DNA of 64,000 bases from JAFDWR01 sp038216655 (GTDB taxonomy: Bacteria; Armatimonadota; Fimbriimonadia; Fimbriimonadales; Fimbriimonadaceae). Where the stretch lies: positions 62,001 to 126,000 of the forward strand of contig JBBQPZ010000002.1 of the NCBI GenBank assembly GCA_038216655.1. The letters are read 5' to 3'. Each line of letters starts with the position of its first letter. Position 1 is the first letter of the stretch. A program made the translations under genes and the position numbers. A model generated the notes under the pieces. The model made no database searches. It saw nothing but the letters and a program-made list of their open reading frames with translations, and was not told the DNA's origin. Shown one piece after another: positions 52,813 through 61,904 of the stretch.

Positions 52813-53816
52813 GGCCACACCCCGTGAACCGGCAGGCCGGTTTCCTCCGGCAGTCCGAGCATGATGTTCATGTTTTGTATCGCTTGTCCGGCAGCGCCCT
52901 TGATCAAATTGTCGAGCACCGAGATGATCACCGCATGCCCCGTACGGGCATCGAGAAAGACGGCAATATCGCACCGGTTCGAGCCACAGACCTGTTTGGT
53001 CGAAGGCGGTGTGTCGACGATCGAGACAAACCGCTGACCCGCATACACCTTCCGATAAAGCGCAGTCAGATCCTCGATTGAGATATCCGAAACCGGCGCG
53101 TGGATCGTGGATTGGAGTCCCCTTGCCGCCGCGATCAAGTGCGGGGTGAAGCGCACCGGGCACCCAACCATCTGTTCGATCTCGGGCACGTGTCGGTGCC
53201 CGGTCACTCCATAGCTCTTGAACGATCCAGTGAGTTCGGTAAACAGATATTCGGTCTCCTGTCGAGATCGCCCCGCCCCGGAAACGCCGGACTTGGCATC
53301 GATCACCGGCACCCCGTTCAGGATCCCTGCGTTCACCAAGGGCATCAGGCCGAGCAGTGCGGAAGTGGGATAGCAACCCGGGTTGGCGACTAAGTTCGCC
53401 TTTGCGATCGCCTCGCGACCCACCAACTCAGGCAATCCATAGACCGCCTCCGTACTCGGCGCGGTGTGATCTCGACCGTAAGCGGCCTTGAAGATGTCCA
53501 GGTCCTTCAGTCGGAAGTCGGCGGAGAGGTCGATCACCTTGGTCTTGGCGATCAAAGCGGGCGCGTTGTCCATCGCGAACCCGCTCTCTTGGGCGAGGAA
53601 AACGACGTCCGCGTCCAAGGTCTCCGGATCGTATTCCGAGAGGATCAGATCGGTAGCGAGCCAGGGACAGGAGGCTCGAAGCGGGGTTCCCGCCAAGCGT
53701 CCGGAGGTGACTGTCGTGACTTTGACCGTGGGGTGAGTCGAAAGTAGACGCACGATCTCGGAGCCGCCATATCCCGCCGCACCCACGACCGCCGCCCGTA
53801 TCCGTCTTTCGCTCAT
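52809..53816 (-). CDS. argC: N-acetyl-gamma-glutamyl-phosphate reductase ArgC
   Basis: A 335-residue dehydrogenase giving N-acetylglutamate semialdehyde. The NADP fold VVGAAGYGGSEIVRLLSTHP and the active-site Cys in LVANPGCYPTSA are clear. The stop overlaps the argJ start, so this is an argC-argJ operon. A TACCTT box lies ten bases upstream of the ATG. Confidence 0.95.
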   Translation of the reverse strand: MSERRIRAAVVGAAGYGGSEIVRLLSTHPTVKVTTVTSGRLAGTPLRASCPWLATDLILSEYDPETLDADVVFLAQESGFAMDNAPALIAKTKVIDLSADFRLKDLDIFKAAYGRDHTAPSTEAVYGLPELVGREAIAKANLVANPGCYPTSALLGLMPLVNAGILNGVPVIDAKSGVSGAGRSRQETEYLFTELTGSFKSYGVTGHRHVPEIEQMVGCPVRFTPHLIAAARGLQSTIHAPVSDISIEDLTALYRKVYAGQRFVSIVDTPPSTKQVCGSNRCDIAVFLDARTGHAVIISVLDNLIKGAAGQAIQNMNIMLGLPEETGLPVHGVWP

Positions 53817-53856
53817 TAGGCTATGTAAGGTACCTCGTCCTGGTGGGAGCGGTCCT

Positions 53857-54951
53857 CTAGCCGCTCATCGGGTCGGTGCTTGGGTAGCTTCCCAGCACTG
53901 TCGTCTCAAGCGCGTATCCGCGTAGCGTCTCGATCGCCGCCCTAAGTCCGTCGTCGGAGTGGTGCCCCGCCGCGTCGCAGTAGAAGATGTATTCGAAGCT
54001 CGCCCGCGGGGCGGGGCGAGACTCGATCATCATCAGGTTCACGCCTTGCGCGTCCAAGGCCCCCAGCGCTCGGTAGAGCTCGCCCGGTTTGTTGCGGAGG
54101 TTGAACATGAGGCTGGTCTTGTCGCGACCGGTCTTGGTCGGCTCGTTGTAGCCGATCACCAAAAACCTCGTACGATTCTGCGGATTGTCCTCGATATGCT
54201 CGGCGAGCAGGGGAATGCCCACCGTCTCGGCTCCAAAGCTATTACAGATCGCCCCGCTCTCCGGATCCTTCAGAGCGGTTTCCGCCGCGCGGGAGGTCGG
54301 AATTACCTCGACGATCTCCGCCTTCGGCAGGTGATCGCGAAGCCAGCGCTTGCACTGTTGCGAGGGCTGAGGCCCGGCGTAGACCCGCTTGATATCCTCC
54401 AAGCTCGCGGCGACGCTGGCCAGGTGGTGATGGATCGGCACATACGTCTCGGCGCAGATCCGGACGTTGGTCTGAGGGAACATGTCCAGCGTCTCGGGCA
54501 CGATGCCCGCAGTAGAGTTCTCGACCGGCACTACTCCGTAGTCGCAGAGGTGGTGCTCGACGGCGTGGAAGACGTCCGTGATCGAGTCCGCCGCGCGATA
54601 CTCGCTGCTCCCGCCGAAAACCTGCTTTGCGGCGAGATGAGTGAACGTTCCCGGAGGGCCCCAATAGGCGGCAGTGAGGGGTTTCTCCAAGGCGCGGGCG
54701 GCGGAAATGATCTCCCGGAAGATGCTCGCAAGCTGCGAAGTGAGCAAAGGCCCTGGATTGCTGCGCTCCAACTTCTCAAAAATCTGCTGCTCGCGCTCGG
54801 GGGTGAAAAAGGGGCGGCGATCTTTGCCTTTCTGGCGTCCAACTTCTTGGGCCAAGCGGGCGCGTTGGTTCAACAGGTCGACCAACGAGGCGTCGACGGC
54901 GTCGATATCCTCTCGGATGGCGGCAAGTTCACGGGCGGGAAGTGGTTCCAT
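53857..54951 (-). CDS. pheA: Bifunctional chorismate mutase/prephenate dehydratase
   Basis: A 364-residue enzyme of phenylalanine synthesis. The N-terminal AroQ chorismate mutase (IREDIDAVDASLVDLLNQRA) is followed by prephenate dehydratase (YWGPPGTFTHLAAK; VPVENSTAGIV; catalytic Thr in NRTRFLVIG) and an ACT domain with the Phe-binding ESRP motif. This is the typical P-protein order and length. ATG 54951 is chosen because upstream codons are not domain-like. The gene is divergent from cdaA. Confidence 0.95.
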   Translation of the reverse strand: MEPLPARELAAIREDIDAVDASLVDLLNQRARLAQEVGRQKGKDRRPFFTPEREQQIFEKLERSNPGPLLTSQLASIFREIISAARALEKPLTAAYWGPPGTFTHLAAKQVFGGSSEYRAADSITDVFHAVEHHLCDYGVVPVENSTAGIVPETLDMFPQTNVRICAETYVPIHHHLASVAASLEDIKRVYAGPQPSQQCKRWLRDHLPKAEIVEVIPTSRAAETALKDPESGAICNSFGAETVGIPLLAEHIEDNPQNRTRFLVIGYNEPTKTGRDKTSLMFNLRNKPGELYRALGALDAQGVNLMMIESRPAPRASFEYIFYCDAAGHHSDDGLRAAIETLRGYALETTVLGSYPSTDPMSG

Positions 54952-54987
54952 TTTCCTAGCGCGAGGACGACGTTGGCCCGCTCGACT

Positions 54988-55038
54988 ATTGTAGCTTCCA
55001 AGCATTGGCCCTAAACGTTAAGCGGTGGCGGCTACAAT
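54988..55038. promoter_or_regulatory. Candidate divergent -10 boxes for pheA and cdaA
   Basis: TACAAT occurs on the minus strand at 54988-54993, facing pheA, and on the plus strand at 55033-55038, facing cdaA. Neither has a clear -35. The plus-strand box would place transcription start near 55045, downstream of the TTG at 55005, so the GTG at 55050 is the likelier cdaA start. Confidence 0.45.
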
Positions 55039-55049
55039 CATCTAAGTAC

Positions 55050-55934
55050 GTGCAGACGTTTTATCGACTGGTGAACGAGCTCTTCCGGCCCCGGCTCTCC
55101 GAGCTGGCGCCGTGGGTTGTCCGCTGGGTCGATATTCTCCTCGTCGCTATACTGATCTACCGCTTGTTCCTGCTCGTCAAGGGCGCACGCGCCTGGCAAG
55201 TTATCGGTGGGGTCGTCGGGTTCCTGATTTTGCTCTTGATCAGCAAGCTGGCGAATCTTCAGACGCTCAATTATGTTCTTGAGCGCGCGGCGTTGTTGAT
55301 GCCGGTCGTGCTCGTCATTCTCTTCCTTCCCGAGCTCCGGCATGGTCTTGAAGGGTTGGGCAAAATCAGCAGCCCCATTCAGAAACTCGTCAGCAACGAA
55401 CCACGCCCCAGCACGACACGGACGATCGACGAGATCGTCCGCGCGATGATCGTGATGGCCGAAGAACGCGTCGGCGCGCTTGTCGTCATCGAGAAATCTT
55501 CGGCTCTCGGCGATATTGCCAAGACGGGGATCGAGCTTGACGCCCGCGTCAGCTCGGCTCTCCTTGAAAGCATCTTCTATGAAGGCAATCCCCTCCACGA
55601 CGGGGCCGTAATTATTACCGGCGACCTCATTATCGCAGCCGCTTGCCAGCTTCCCCTCAGCGAGTCCTCGCGGCTGGATAAGACCGTTCACATGCGCCAT
55701 CGAGCCGCAGTTGGGGTCACCGAGATGTACGACTGCGTCGCGATCGTGGTGAGCGAAGAGCGCGGATCGGTCTCGTGGGTCGAGAATGGCAACCTCCGCC
55801 GGCTGGCTCAACCGTCGGAGTTGAAGGAAGTCCTTGTTCGTGAGTTCCGCTCGGAGGCCGAAACCCACGTGGCTCGGCCGAAGAAACGAAGCGAGCGCAA
55901 GGCGGTCGCGAAAGCGGAGGCGAAAGGCAAGTGA
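55050..55934 (+). CDS. cdaA: Diadenylate cyclase CdaA
   Basis: About 294 residues from GTG 55050 (309 from TTG 55005). Three N-terminal helices (WVDILLVAILIYRLFLLVKG and following) anchor a DAC domain with the two catalytic motifs, NPLHDGAVII and TVHMRHRAAVG. It condenses two ATP into cyclic di-AMP, a regulator of osmolyte and potassium balance. The stop overlaps the cdaR start. A basic tail (KKRSERKAVAKAEAKGK) ends the protein. Confidence 0.92.
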   Translation: MQTFYRLVNELFRPRLSELAPWVVRWVDILLVAILIYRLFLLVKGARAWQVIGGVVGFLILLLISKLANLQTLNYVLERAALLMPVVLVILFLPELRHGLEGLGKISSPIQKLVSNEPRPSTTRTIDEIVRAMIVMAEERVGALVVIEKSSALGDIAKTGIELDARVSSALLESIFYEGNPLHDGAVIITGDLIIAAACQLPLSESSRLDKTVHMRHRAAVGVTEMYDCVAIVVSEERGSVSWVENGNLRRLAQPSELKEVLVREFRSEAETHVARPKKRSERKAVAKAEAKGK

Positions 55935-56950
55935 AGTTTCAAAACCCGCTCCTCGCGGTGTTCGCGTTGCTGATTTCGCTTGGCTTCTGGGTCTACGTGA
56001 GCATCAAAAACGAGAACCCCGACGTACCTTCTAAGCCGGGTGAATGGAAGATTGAGGTTGATCTCTCCGGGCTTCCGCCGGACTTCATTAAGCCGAGCAT
56101 CGCCCCCACCGTCTATCTCATTGCGAAAGGAAAGAAGGAGGAGATTGACCGCCTGACAGATTCGGTCAACAAGGACCGCTCGCAGATTGAGGTTCGTCCT
56201 GACCTCTCGAAGCCCCAAATAGGAAACAAGAAGTACCCTCTTCAAGTTCAAGTTCCAACCGGATTCGATGTCACCTGGGATCTTCCTAAGGACGTGCTAA
56301 TCCCTCTCGATCGCCAAAAGACCAGGGAGATCCCTGTCGAAGTCGTCGCGTCGGGGTTGCCGCCGGAAGGCTATCTCTCTGATCGTCAAGTCACTGAGCC
56401 ACGTATGGTCAGCGTTAGTGGACCTTCTTTGAAGATCGATGCCATCGAGCATGCAAGGGTCGCATTGGACCTATCCGAACTAAAACCCAGTCAGACGTCC
56501 ACTGCATCTGTCCAGCGTCCCGTTGAGCTACTTGAAAGCGGGAATGTGCCCAGCAGTGCCCAGGCGACTCCTTCGCAAGTTGTTGTGTACGCAACGCTCT
56601 TCCCTAAGCCGACCGTCGCGAGGATGTTGATCAATCCAGTGTTCGTGGGAACGCCTGCCTTTGGCTATCGGGTCGTAAATGTTCTAGTCGAGCCTAATCA
56701 AGCGATAATGCGGGGTCCGAGCGAGAGTCTCGCGCGCCAAGCTAGCGTGGATACCAAGCAGATTCTAATCTCTGGCCTTAAGGAAACCAAGCAGTTTGTG
56801 ACATCCGTGCAGCTGCCCGACGGACTCAAGGAAGTTCGTCCACGCAGCGTCCGGGTTACCGTGGTGATTGCCACGGTCAACGCAGAACCTCGGGCCACTC
56901 CGACCAACGTCCCCGCGCCGAACCCGACCGGAACCCCGCCACCTCAATGA
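55931..56950 (+). CDS. cdaR: CdaR/YbbR-domain protein
   Basis: A 339-residue protein with an N-terminal anchor (LLAVFALLISLGFWVYVSI) and about three YbbR repeats outside the membrane (IPVEVVASGLPPEGYLSDRQ; VFVGTPAFGYRVVNVLVEPN). CdaR regulates CdaA in Firmicutes. The GTG start overlaps cdaA, and the end overlaps a GNAT gene, so the three are coupled. It ends in a Pro-rich tail. Confidence 0.85.
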   Translation: MKFQNPLLAVFALLISLGFWVYVSIKNENPDVPSKPGEWKIEVDLSGLPPDFIKPSIAPTVYLIAKGKKEEIDRLTDSVNKDRSQIEVRPDLSKPQIGNKKYPLQVQVPTGFDVTWDLPKDVLIPLDRQKTREIPVEVVASGLPPEGYLSDRQVTEPRMVSVSGPSLKIDAIEHARVALDLSELKPSQTSTASVQRPVELLESGNVPSSAQATPSQVVVYATLFPKPTVARMLINPVFVGTPAFGYRVVNVLVEPNQAIMRGPSESLARQASVDTKQILISGLKETKQFVTSVQLPDGLKEVRPRSVRVTVVIATVNAEPRATPTNVPAPNPTGTPPPQ

Positions 56951-57720
56951 TCGAGATTCGGCCGATCAAAGAAGGCGAAGGCGAGCAGTTCTTGGGATTG
57001 CTCTGTGACGTCTTCGAACTCGATTACTACCGGGCCGAAGGCGTCTTCTTTACCGAGCCGATGTTCGAGCTTGAGCGCAAGTGGGCGCTCTTCGACGGGC
57101 GCGAGATGCTCTCCATTCTAACAACGGTTCCCTTGCAGTTTGGCTGGGGTCGGGCCTTTGGTGTGGCTGGCGTCGCGACTCGAACCAACCGGCGCAACGA
57201 GGGCCTTGCGGGCAAGTTGCTCGACAAGGTTGTCGAAGAGTCCGCCAAGCAAGGCGAGACCGGGGCTCTACTCTTCGCTCGCGAACTCGGCGTCTATGCC
57301 AAGCATGGGTTCGAAGCCATTGACCGCGTCGTGCGCGGACGCATTGCGGGTACGCCCGAGAATAAGAACCCGCGGATTCTCGACTTCGCCGAGGTGCAGC
57401 GCGAGTACGACGCCTGGGCACTGCAGGATCAGGACCGCCTTCGGCGAGACGAACAGCGCTGGCGCTATTGGCGCTGGAACCTTCGAATCTGCTCCGCTCT
57501 TGCCGGAGGCTATCTGTGCCTTGAAGGGAACACGATGCGTGAAGCGGTTACCCCGGGAAGCCGCAAAGATTGGCCGGTCGGGCCGTATACCGAATGGCTA
57601 GGTCTCACCTTCATGGCCGATCAACTTGGCCTCGAACTCCATGACGCCCAGGTTGATCTGTACCTGATGGGGAAGGGCGTTCCTCGGGTTCCTCAGATGT
57701 TCCTGACCGACCAATTCTGA
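56947..57720 (+). CDS. GNAT-family N-acetyltransferase
   Basis: A 257-residue protein. The GNAT core is in GVAGVATRTNRRNEGLAGKL (acetyl-CoA pyrophosphate loop) and YAKHGFEAID. The C-terminal half has an extra domain, as in Eis/MccE-like acetyltransferases. The acceptor is unknown. The ATG overlaps cdaR by four bases. metK follows 39 bases later on the same strand. Confidence 0.78.
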   Translation: MIEIRPIKEGEGEQFLGLLCDVFELDYYRAEGVFFTEPMFELERKWALFDGREMLSILTTVPLQFGWGRAFGVAGVATRTNRRNEGLAGKLLDKVVEESAKQGETGALLFARELGVYAKHGFEAIDRVVRGRIAGTPENKNPRILDFAEVQREYDAWALQDQDRLRRDEQRWRYWRWNLRICSALAGGYLCLEGNTMREAVTPGSRKDWPVGPYTEWLGLTFMADQLGLELHDAQVDLYLMGKGVPRVPQMFLTDQF

Positions 57721-57728
57721 AGGGCCAT

Positions 57729-57751
57729 CCCGGGCAAGGTATTCTCCCGGG
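57729..57751 (+). promoter_or_regulatory. Short stem in the metK leader
   Basis: CCCGGG at 57729 and 57746 can pair around an 11-base loop, ending eight bases before the metK ATG. A TATTCT box at 57740 lies in the loop. It is too short for a SAM riboswitch. It may only affect the start region. Confidence 0.35.
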
Positions 57752-57759
57752 TTGGCAAG

Positions 57760-58887
57760 ATGAGAATTTTTACTTCTGAGTCCGTGAGCGAAGGGCACCC
57801 GGACAAGTTAGCGGACCAGATTTCCGACGCTCTTCTCGACGCTTTCCTCGCACAGGACCCCAATTCCCGAGTCGCGGTTGAAACCCTCCTCACCCGCGGC
57901 GTCGCCGTCGTGGCCGGAGAAGTTACGACCAGCGGCTATGTAGACGTGGCCCGAACCGTGCGTGAGACGATCACCGCGGCGGGTTATACCGACACCGATC
58001 TCGGGTTTGACGGCAACACCTGCGGTGTGCTCGTCGCGATTCAAGAGCAATCCCAGAACATTGCGATGGGCGTGGATACCGGGGGCGCGGGTGATCAGGG
58101 CATGATGTTTGGCTACGCGACCAAGGAAACGCCGGAGCTGATGCCCCTGCCCCTCTCGATCGCCCACGCGCTGATGCGCCAGTCCGCGGAAGTTCGGCGC
58201 AAGCACCCGACCCTCGGCCTCCGCCCCGACGCGAAGGGCCAGGTCTCCGTCGAGTACGACGCGAATTACAAGCCGGTGCGCATCGACACGATCGTCGTAT
58301 CGCAGCAGCATGCGCCGACGCTGAGCCAGGAAGGCGTGGCCGAGATCGTCCGCACCCGGATCATCGAGCCGGTCCTCGCGGCCTACCAGGAATACATCAC
58401 GGGCCCGATCACGTATCACATCAACCCCACGGGCATGTTCGAGATCGGCGGCCCCCAGGGCGACACCGGCGTGACCGGGCGAAAGATCATCGTCGACACC
58501 TACGGCGGCATGGCTCCGCACGGCGGCGGTGCATTCTCCGGCAAGGACCCCACCAAGGTCGACCGCTCGGCGGCCTACATGGCCCGCTACGTGGCCAAGA
58601 ACATCGTCGCGGCGGGCCTTGCGGATCGGGTCGAAGTTCACTTCGCCTACGCGATCGGCGTCGCCCAGCCGGTGGCGGTGAACATCGAAGCGTTTGGCAC
58701 CGAGAAGGTCAGTGAGGACGAGATCGAAAAGCGCGTTCGCGCCGCGTTCGACCTGTCCCCGAAGGGGATCATGGACTTCCTCGGCTTGCGGACCGTGAAG
58801 TACCTGCCAACCGCCCGCAACGGCCACTTCGGCAACGCCGACTTCCCTTGGGAGCGAACGAACGACTGTGCGAAGCTGAAGGGCTAG
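57760..58887 (+). CDS. metK: S-adenosylmethionine synthetase
   Basis: A 375-residue enzyme making SAM from methionine and ATP. HPDKLADQISDALLDA, GAGDQGMMFGYAT and GGGAFSGKDPTKVDRS are all present. Length and fold are typical; it forms a tetramer. It follows the cdaA-cdaR-GNAT set, and the 937 bases after it are repeats. Confidence 0.97.
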   Translation: MRIFTSESVSEGHPDKLADQISDALLDAFLAQDPNSRVAVETLLTRGVAVVAGEVTTSGYVDVARTVRETITAAGYTDTDLGFDGNTCGVLVAIQEQSQNIAMGVDTGGAGDQGMMFGYATKETPELMPLPLSIAHALMRQSAEVRRKHPTLGLRPDAKGQVSVEYDANYKPVRIDTIVVSQQHAPTLSQEGVAEIVRTRIIEPVLAAYQEYITGPITYHINPTGMFEIGGPQGDTGVTGRKIIVDTYGGMAPHGGGAFSGKDPTKVDRSAAYMARYVAKNIVAAGLADRVEVHFAYAIGVAQPVAVNIEAFGTEKVSEDEIEKRVRAAFDLSPKGIMDFLGLRTVKYLPTARNGHFGNADFPWERTNDCAKLKG

Positions 58888-58942
58888 TCGAGTCTGAGTT
58901 GGAGTTGCGGTTGAAGTTGGAGTCCGATTCCGATTTTGGAGT

Positions 58943-58985
58943 TGTCATCCCGAGAGAGCCCTAGCAACATCGAGGGATCTGACGG
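58943..58985. repeat. Half copy of the family A/B repeat
   Basis: TGTCATCCCGAGAGAGCCCT and ATCGAGGGATCTGACGGG match the left half of the copy at 19531. The right half is missing. The 50 bases before it are simple GAGTTG-like repeats. Confidence 0.6.
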
Positions 58986-59027
58986 GAAGTGTCGCCTGCT
59001 TGAAAGCAGGCGGCCATTTCTATGATC

Positions 59028-59190
59028 TGCGGTGTCACGGTTTGGTCGGGATTGGAAGTACCCGTCGAACAGGAGTAGTTTCCCGGCAAACCGTGCGTCG
59101 TCATTTCCACCGGTGTGTCGGAGCACGGCTTGCCAGGAAGCAATTCCGGTTCTCAAGCATTTGCAGTCCTGGCCAAACCGTGGCACCGCA
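59028..59190. repeat. Nested inverted repeat, family C copy 2
   Basis: TGCGGTGTCACGGTTTGG and CCAAACCGTGGCACCGCA are outer arms. Inner arms TTTCCCGGCAAACCGTGC and GCACGGCTTGCCAGGAA pair as in copies 1 and 3. Confidence 0.78.
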
Positions 59191-59210
59191 TGAAGCGTGT
59201 CCGTCATCCT

Positions 59211-59262
59211 GACCGGAGTGAGGAAGGAGCGTAAGTGGAAGGACCCCGGATCCCCGCCCCGT
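59211..59262. repeat. Dispersed repeat, CGTCATCC...CCCGGATCC type
   Basis: CGTCATCCTGACCGGAGTGA and AAGGACCCCGGATCCCCG match the inverted copy at 38550 and the one at 7509. It lies between two family C elements. Confidence 0.55.
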
Positions 59263-59330
59263 ACGTCCAAATGAGGGGGTCTTGAGATACTTCGACTCAG
59301 AGTCTTCGCCGAGGCTCGATATTGTCATTG

Positions 59331-59490
59331 ATCTGCGGTGCCAGGGGTTGGCCGGGATTGAAATCGACCCTCGAACCGGAGTCGATTCCCGGCAAACCGT
59401 GACTTGTAATTACCACCCGTGCGTAGGAGCACGGGTTGCCAGGAAGCATTTCCGGTCTTTCAGGCATGGCCAAGCCGTGGCACCGCGATC
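59331..59490. repeat. Nested inverted repeat, family C copy 3
   Basis: ATCTGCGGTGCCAGGG and GTGGCACCGCGATC are outer arms; TTCCCGGCAAACCGTG and CACGGGTTGCCAGGAA are inner arms. With copy 2 it makes a tandem pair within 500 bases. Confidence 0.78.
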
Positions 59491-59637
59491 AACTCGACAA
59501 ATGAAACTTGATGGTCGACTCATGATGTCGGCGAACGGAGCAGGTTTTGGCTCGCTCCGAATTACTAGGGTTGACTTTCGCCGCGGAACGGAACGTATAC
59601 AAGTGCCACCCACTCCATGCTCAGCCTTCTGAGGCGA

Positions 59638-59720
59638 AGCGAACGTGAGAAAGTGAGAGTGGAAAAGTGAGAGTGAGAATGTGAGAGTTGAGTCTAAGAG
59701 AGTGAGAGTTGAACTTAGCC
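59638..59720 (+). repeat. Simple GTGAGAGT-type tandem repeat
   Basis: Units such as GTGAGAGT and GTGAGAATG recur imperfectly from 59643 to 59717. No protein is expected; this stretch lies between the family C elements and the SprT-like gene. Confidence 0.5.
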
Positions 59721-59824
59721 TGTGGCTCAAGGCATCCGCACTTTGCATGGTCCCTGCGGACCAATGCATGGGTTGGAAAACCTACGCTGCGAAGGTCGCA
59801 AACCGGGCAAAATAGACGGACGCC

Positions 59825-60316
59825 GTGACTCCTGAACTGCGCCATGAAGCCGAAATCCTGCTCGCCGATCTGACTCGGCGGTTTCCTATGTCTTATGAGG
59901 CTCGGATCGTTTGGAAGGCGATGCGGGTTTCGGCGGGGATGGCTTATTTCCGGACGGGTCTGATTGGCCTCAGCTCGCGTGTGCTCAACGATTCGGAGAA
60001 GCTCAAGCTCACTCTGGTTCACGAGTACGCCCATCTGCTGGCGGTGGATCGCCACGGCCGAAAGGCGGCGGGGCATGGGCCGCTTTGGCAGGGTGTGATG
60101 TTCGAACTTGGCGCGGCTCCTACGGTGCGGCATCGGTACGAAGTCGAGCGGAACCAAGCGAGGCAAAGGGTCACGTACCTGTGTATCCGGTGCGGGGCAT
60201 TGGTTCACCGAGCTCGACGACTTCCGAAACGTCGGCGTTACGTTCACGCTCCCTGTGGGGGCAACCTGAAGCTCCAATCCGTCGAGAAGATAACAACCGG
60301 CCCGGGTCCCGCGTAG
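59825..60316 (+). CDS. SprT-like zinc metallopeptidase
   Basis: A 163-residue protein with the zinc motif HEYAH in TLVHEYAHLLAV and a C-terminal zinc-ribbon with paired Cys (YLCIRCGALV and HAPCGGN). SprT/SPRTN-like proteins cut proteins, including DNA-crosslinked ones, in other organisms; the role here is open. GTG start; no TANNNT box in the usual place. The next gene is 46 bases downstream. Confidence 0.75.
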   Translation: MTPELRHEAEILLADLTRRFPMSYEARIVWKAMRVSAGMAYFRTGLIGLSSRVLNDSEKLKLTLVHEYAHLLAVDRHGRKAAGHGPLWQGVMFELGAAPTVRHRYEVERNQARQRVTYLCIRCGALVHRARRLPKRRRYVHAPCGGNLKLQSVEKITTGPGPA

Positions 60317-60362
60317 ACTTAAACGAAGGCGTCGAAGAAGACGCCAGGAAGGTGCCCCCTCC

Positions 60363-61904
60363 GTGTGGATCGCGAACGCCGAACGCAGCAAACAGATCGA
60401 CTATAAGGCGGCGTGTGAATTCGGCTTACCGGCGACGGTTCTGATGGAGCGTGCGGGGCTGGCCGTGTTCGATGCGGTCAAATGTCTGTTACCTGAAGGC
60501 GGTCGCATCGTCGTCCTTTGTGGCAAAGGCAAGAACGGAGGCGACGGCTTCGTCGTCGCTCGGCTCGCCCAGGATAACAATTACGGCGTTGAGGTGCTCG
60601 TCGCGGCGACAGAAGCCGAGTTGACCCAGGAATCGGTCGAGCAACTCCGCGCCGCCCGTGCCCATGGCGTGAGCCCGATCTTCTCCGACGACGCCCGCTG
60701 GGCGCGACGGATCGACATGATCGCCTGCCGCGACCTCGTGGTAGATGCTCTCCTCGGCACCGGCGCGAACAAAGAGGTCCAAGGGCCGATCAAGGATGCC
60801 ATCCAAGCGATCAACCGTAGCGGCGTCCCCGTCGTCTCCGTCGACGTGCCGAGCGGGATCTGTTGCGACACCGGTGAAGAACTTGGGGAGAGCGTCTGGG
60901 CGCTTCGCACGGTCACTTTTGGTCTGCCCAAGCCGTTCCTATTCGAAGGGATTGGCCTTGAGCACGCGGGATATTGGACGGTTGCCGACATCGGATACCC
61001 CCACTGCCTGCTCGAAGAGCCGACCGAAGCGCGCGTCGTGGACGCCGAATGGGTGGGCTGCCTCCTCCCGGAGCGGCGACGGGCGAGTCACAAAGGCGAG
61101 AACGGTTCGATCCTCATCATTGCGGGAAGCCATCGGATGCGCGGGGCCGCCGTGCTTGCCGCCAAGGCGGCGCTGCGGAGCGGGGCCGGCCTGGTGACTG
61201 TGGCGGGGATCGAGGAAGTCTGCGACGCGGTTGCGGCGAGTCTGCCCGAGGCACTGACGCTTCCGTTGCCCGACAACCACGGCGTGATTTCCGCCGACGC
61301 GGCCCGAATTCTCCTGGAGGCCCAGCCTCGTTTCCACAGCGCGCTATTCGGACCCGGGCTCACTCACGATGAGCCCGTTGTTGATTTTCTAACCCGCGTC
61401 TGGCAGGAGTGGACGATCCCGTCAGTCATCGATGCGGACGCCCTGAACTGCGTGAGTCGCGGCGTTCCGCTTCCGAAGGCGGAGTGCGTACTCACCCCGC
61501 ATCCGGGTGAGATGAGTCGGTTGCTGCACTGCTCGATCGCCGAGATTCAGGCCGACCGGTTCCGGACGGTGACTCAGGCGATCAACGAGACAAACCAGTG
61601 CGTGCTGCTGAAGGGGCCGTACAGCATCGTCGGCGAGCCCGGCGCGCCGATGATGGTGAATTCGACTGGGAACCCCGGCTTGGCGTCCGGCGGAATGGGG
61701 GATGTATTAAGCGGAATCATCGCGACCTTGCTTGCGCAAGAACTTCCCGCGTACCACGCCGCGTCCTGTGGAATGTACTGGCACGGAGCTTCGGCAGACA
61801 TCTGCGCGGACGAGATTGGCCCGATTGGCTTTAGTGCATCCGATGTAGCTAACGCTTTGCCCCGCGCTCGGGTTAAAATCACCTGCACTTGCAACCAAAG
61901 ATAG
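60363..61904 (+). CDS. nnrDE: Bifunctional NAD(P)HX epimerase/dehydratase
   Basis: A 513-residue repair enzyme. The N-terminal epimerase (YjeF_N; GKGKNGGDGFVVARLA, VVDALLGTGANKEV) and the C-terminal ADP/ATP-dependent dehydratase (carbohydrate-kinase fold; GNPGLASGGMGDVLSGII) restore hydrated NADH and NADPH. The order and length are standard. GTG start. Its end overlaps the FHA gene start by 16 bases. Confidence 0.92.
   Translation: MWIANAERSKQIDYKAACEFGLPATVLMERAGLAVFDAVKCLLPEGGRIVVLCGKGKNGGDGFVVARLAQDNNYGVEVLVAATEAELTQESVEQLRAARAHGVSPIFSDDARWARRIDMIACRDLVVDALLGTGANKEVQGPIKDAIQAINRSGVPVVSVDVPSGICCDTGEELGESVWALRTVTFGLPKPFLFEGIGLEHAGYWTVADIGYPHCLLEEPTEARVVDAEWVGCLLPERRRASHKGENGSILIIAGSHRMRGAAVLAAKAALRSGAGLVTVAGIEEVCDAVAASLPEALTLPLPDNHGVISADAARILLEAQPRFHSALFGPGLTHDEPVVDFLTRVWQEWTIPSVIDADALNCVSRGVPLPKAECVLTPHPGEMSRLLHCSIAEIQADRFRTVTQAINETNQCVLLKGPYSIVGEPGAPMMVNSTGNPGLASGGMGDVLSGIIATLLAQELPAYHAASCGMYWHGASADICADEIGPIGFSASDVANALPRARVKITCTCNQR

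Noticed and set aside
52813..53376. N-terminal extension of the ArgJ frame
   Set aside because: It lies in another frame over argC; ArgJ normally starts at MIPKG-like sequence.
57721..57759. SAM riboswitch before metK
   Set aside because: Only 39 bases separate the GNAT gene from metK, too few for any known SAM riboswitch; just a short stem is present.
58943..59490. CRISPR array
   Set aside because: The repeated units are long, palindromic at two levels and irregularly spaced, with no short direct repeats or spacers and no cas genes.
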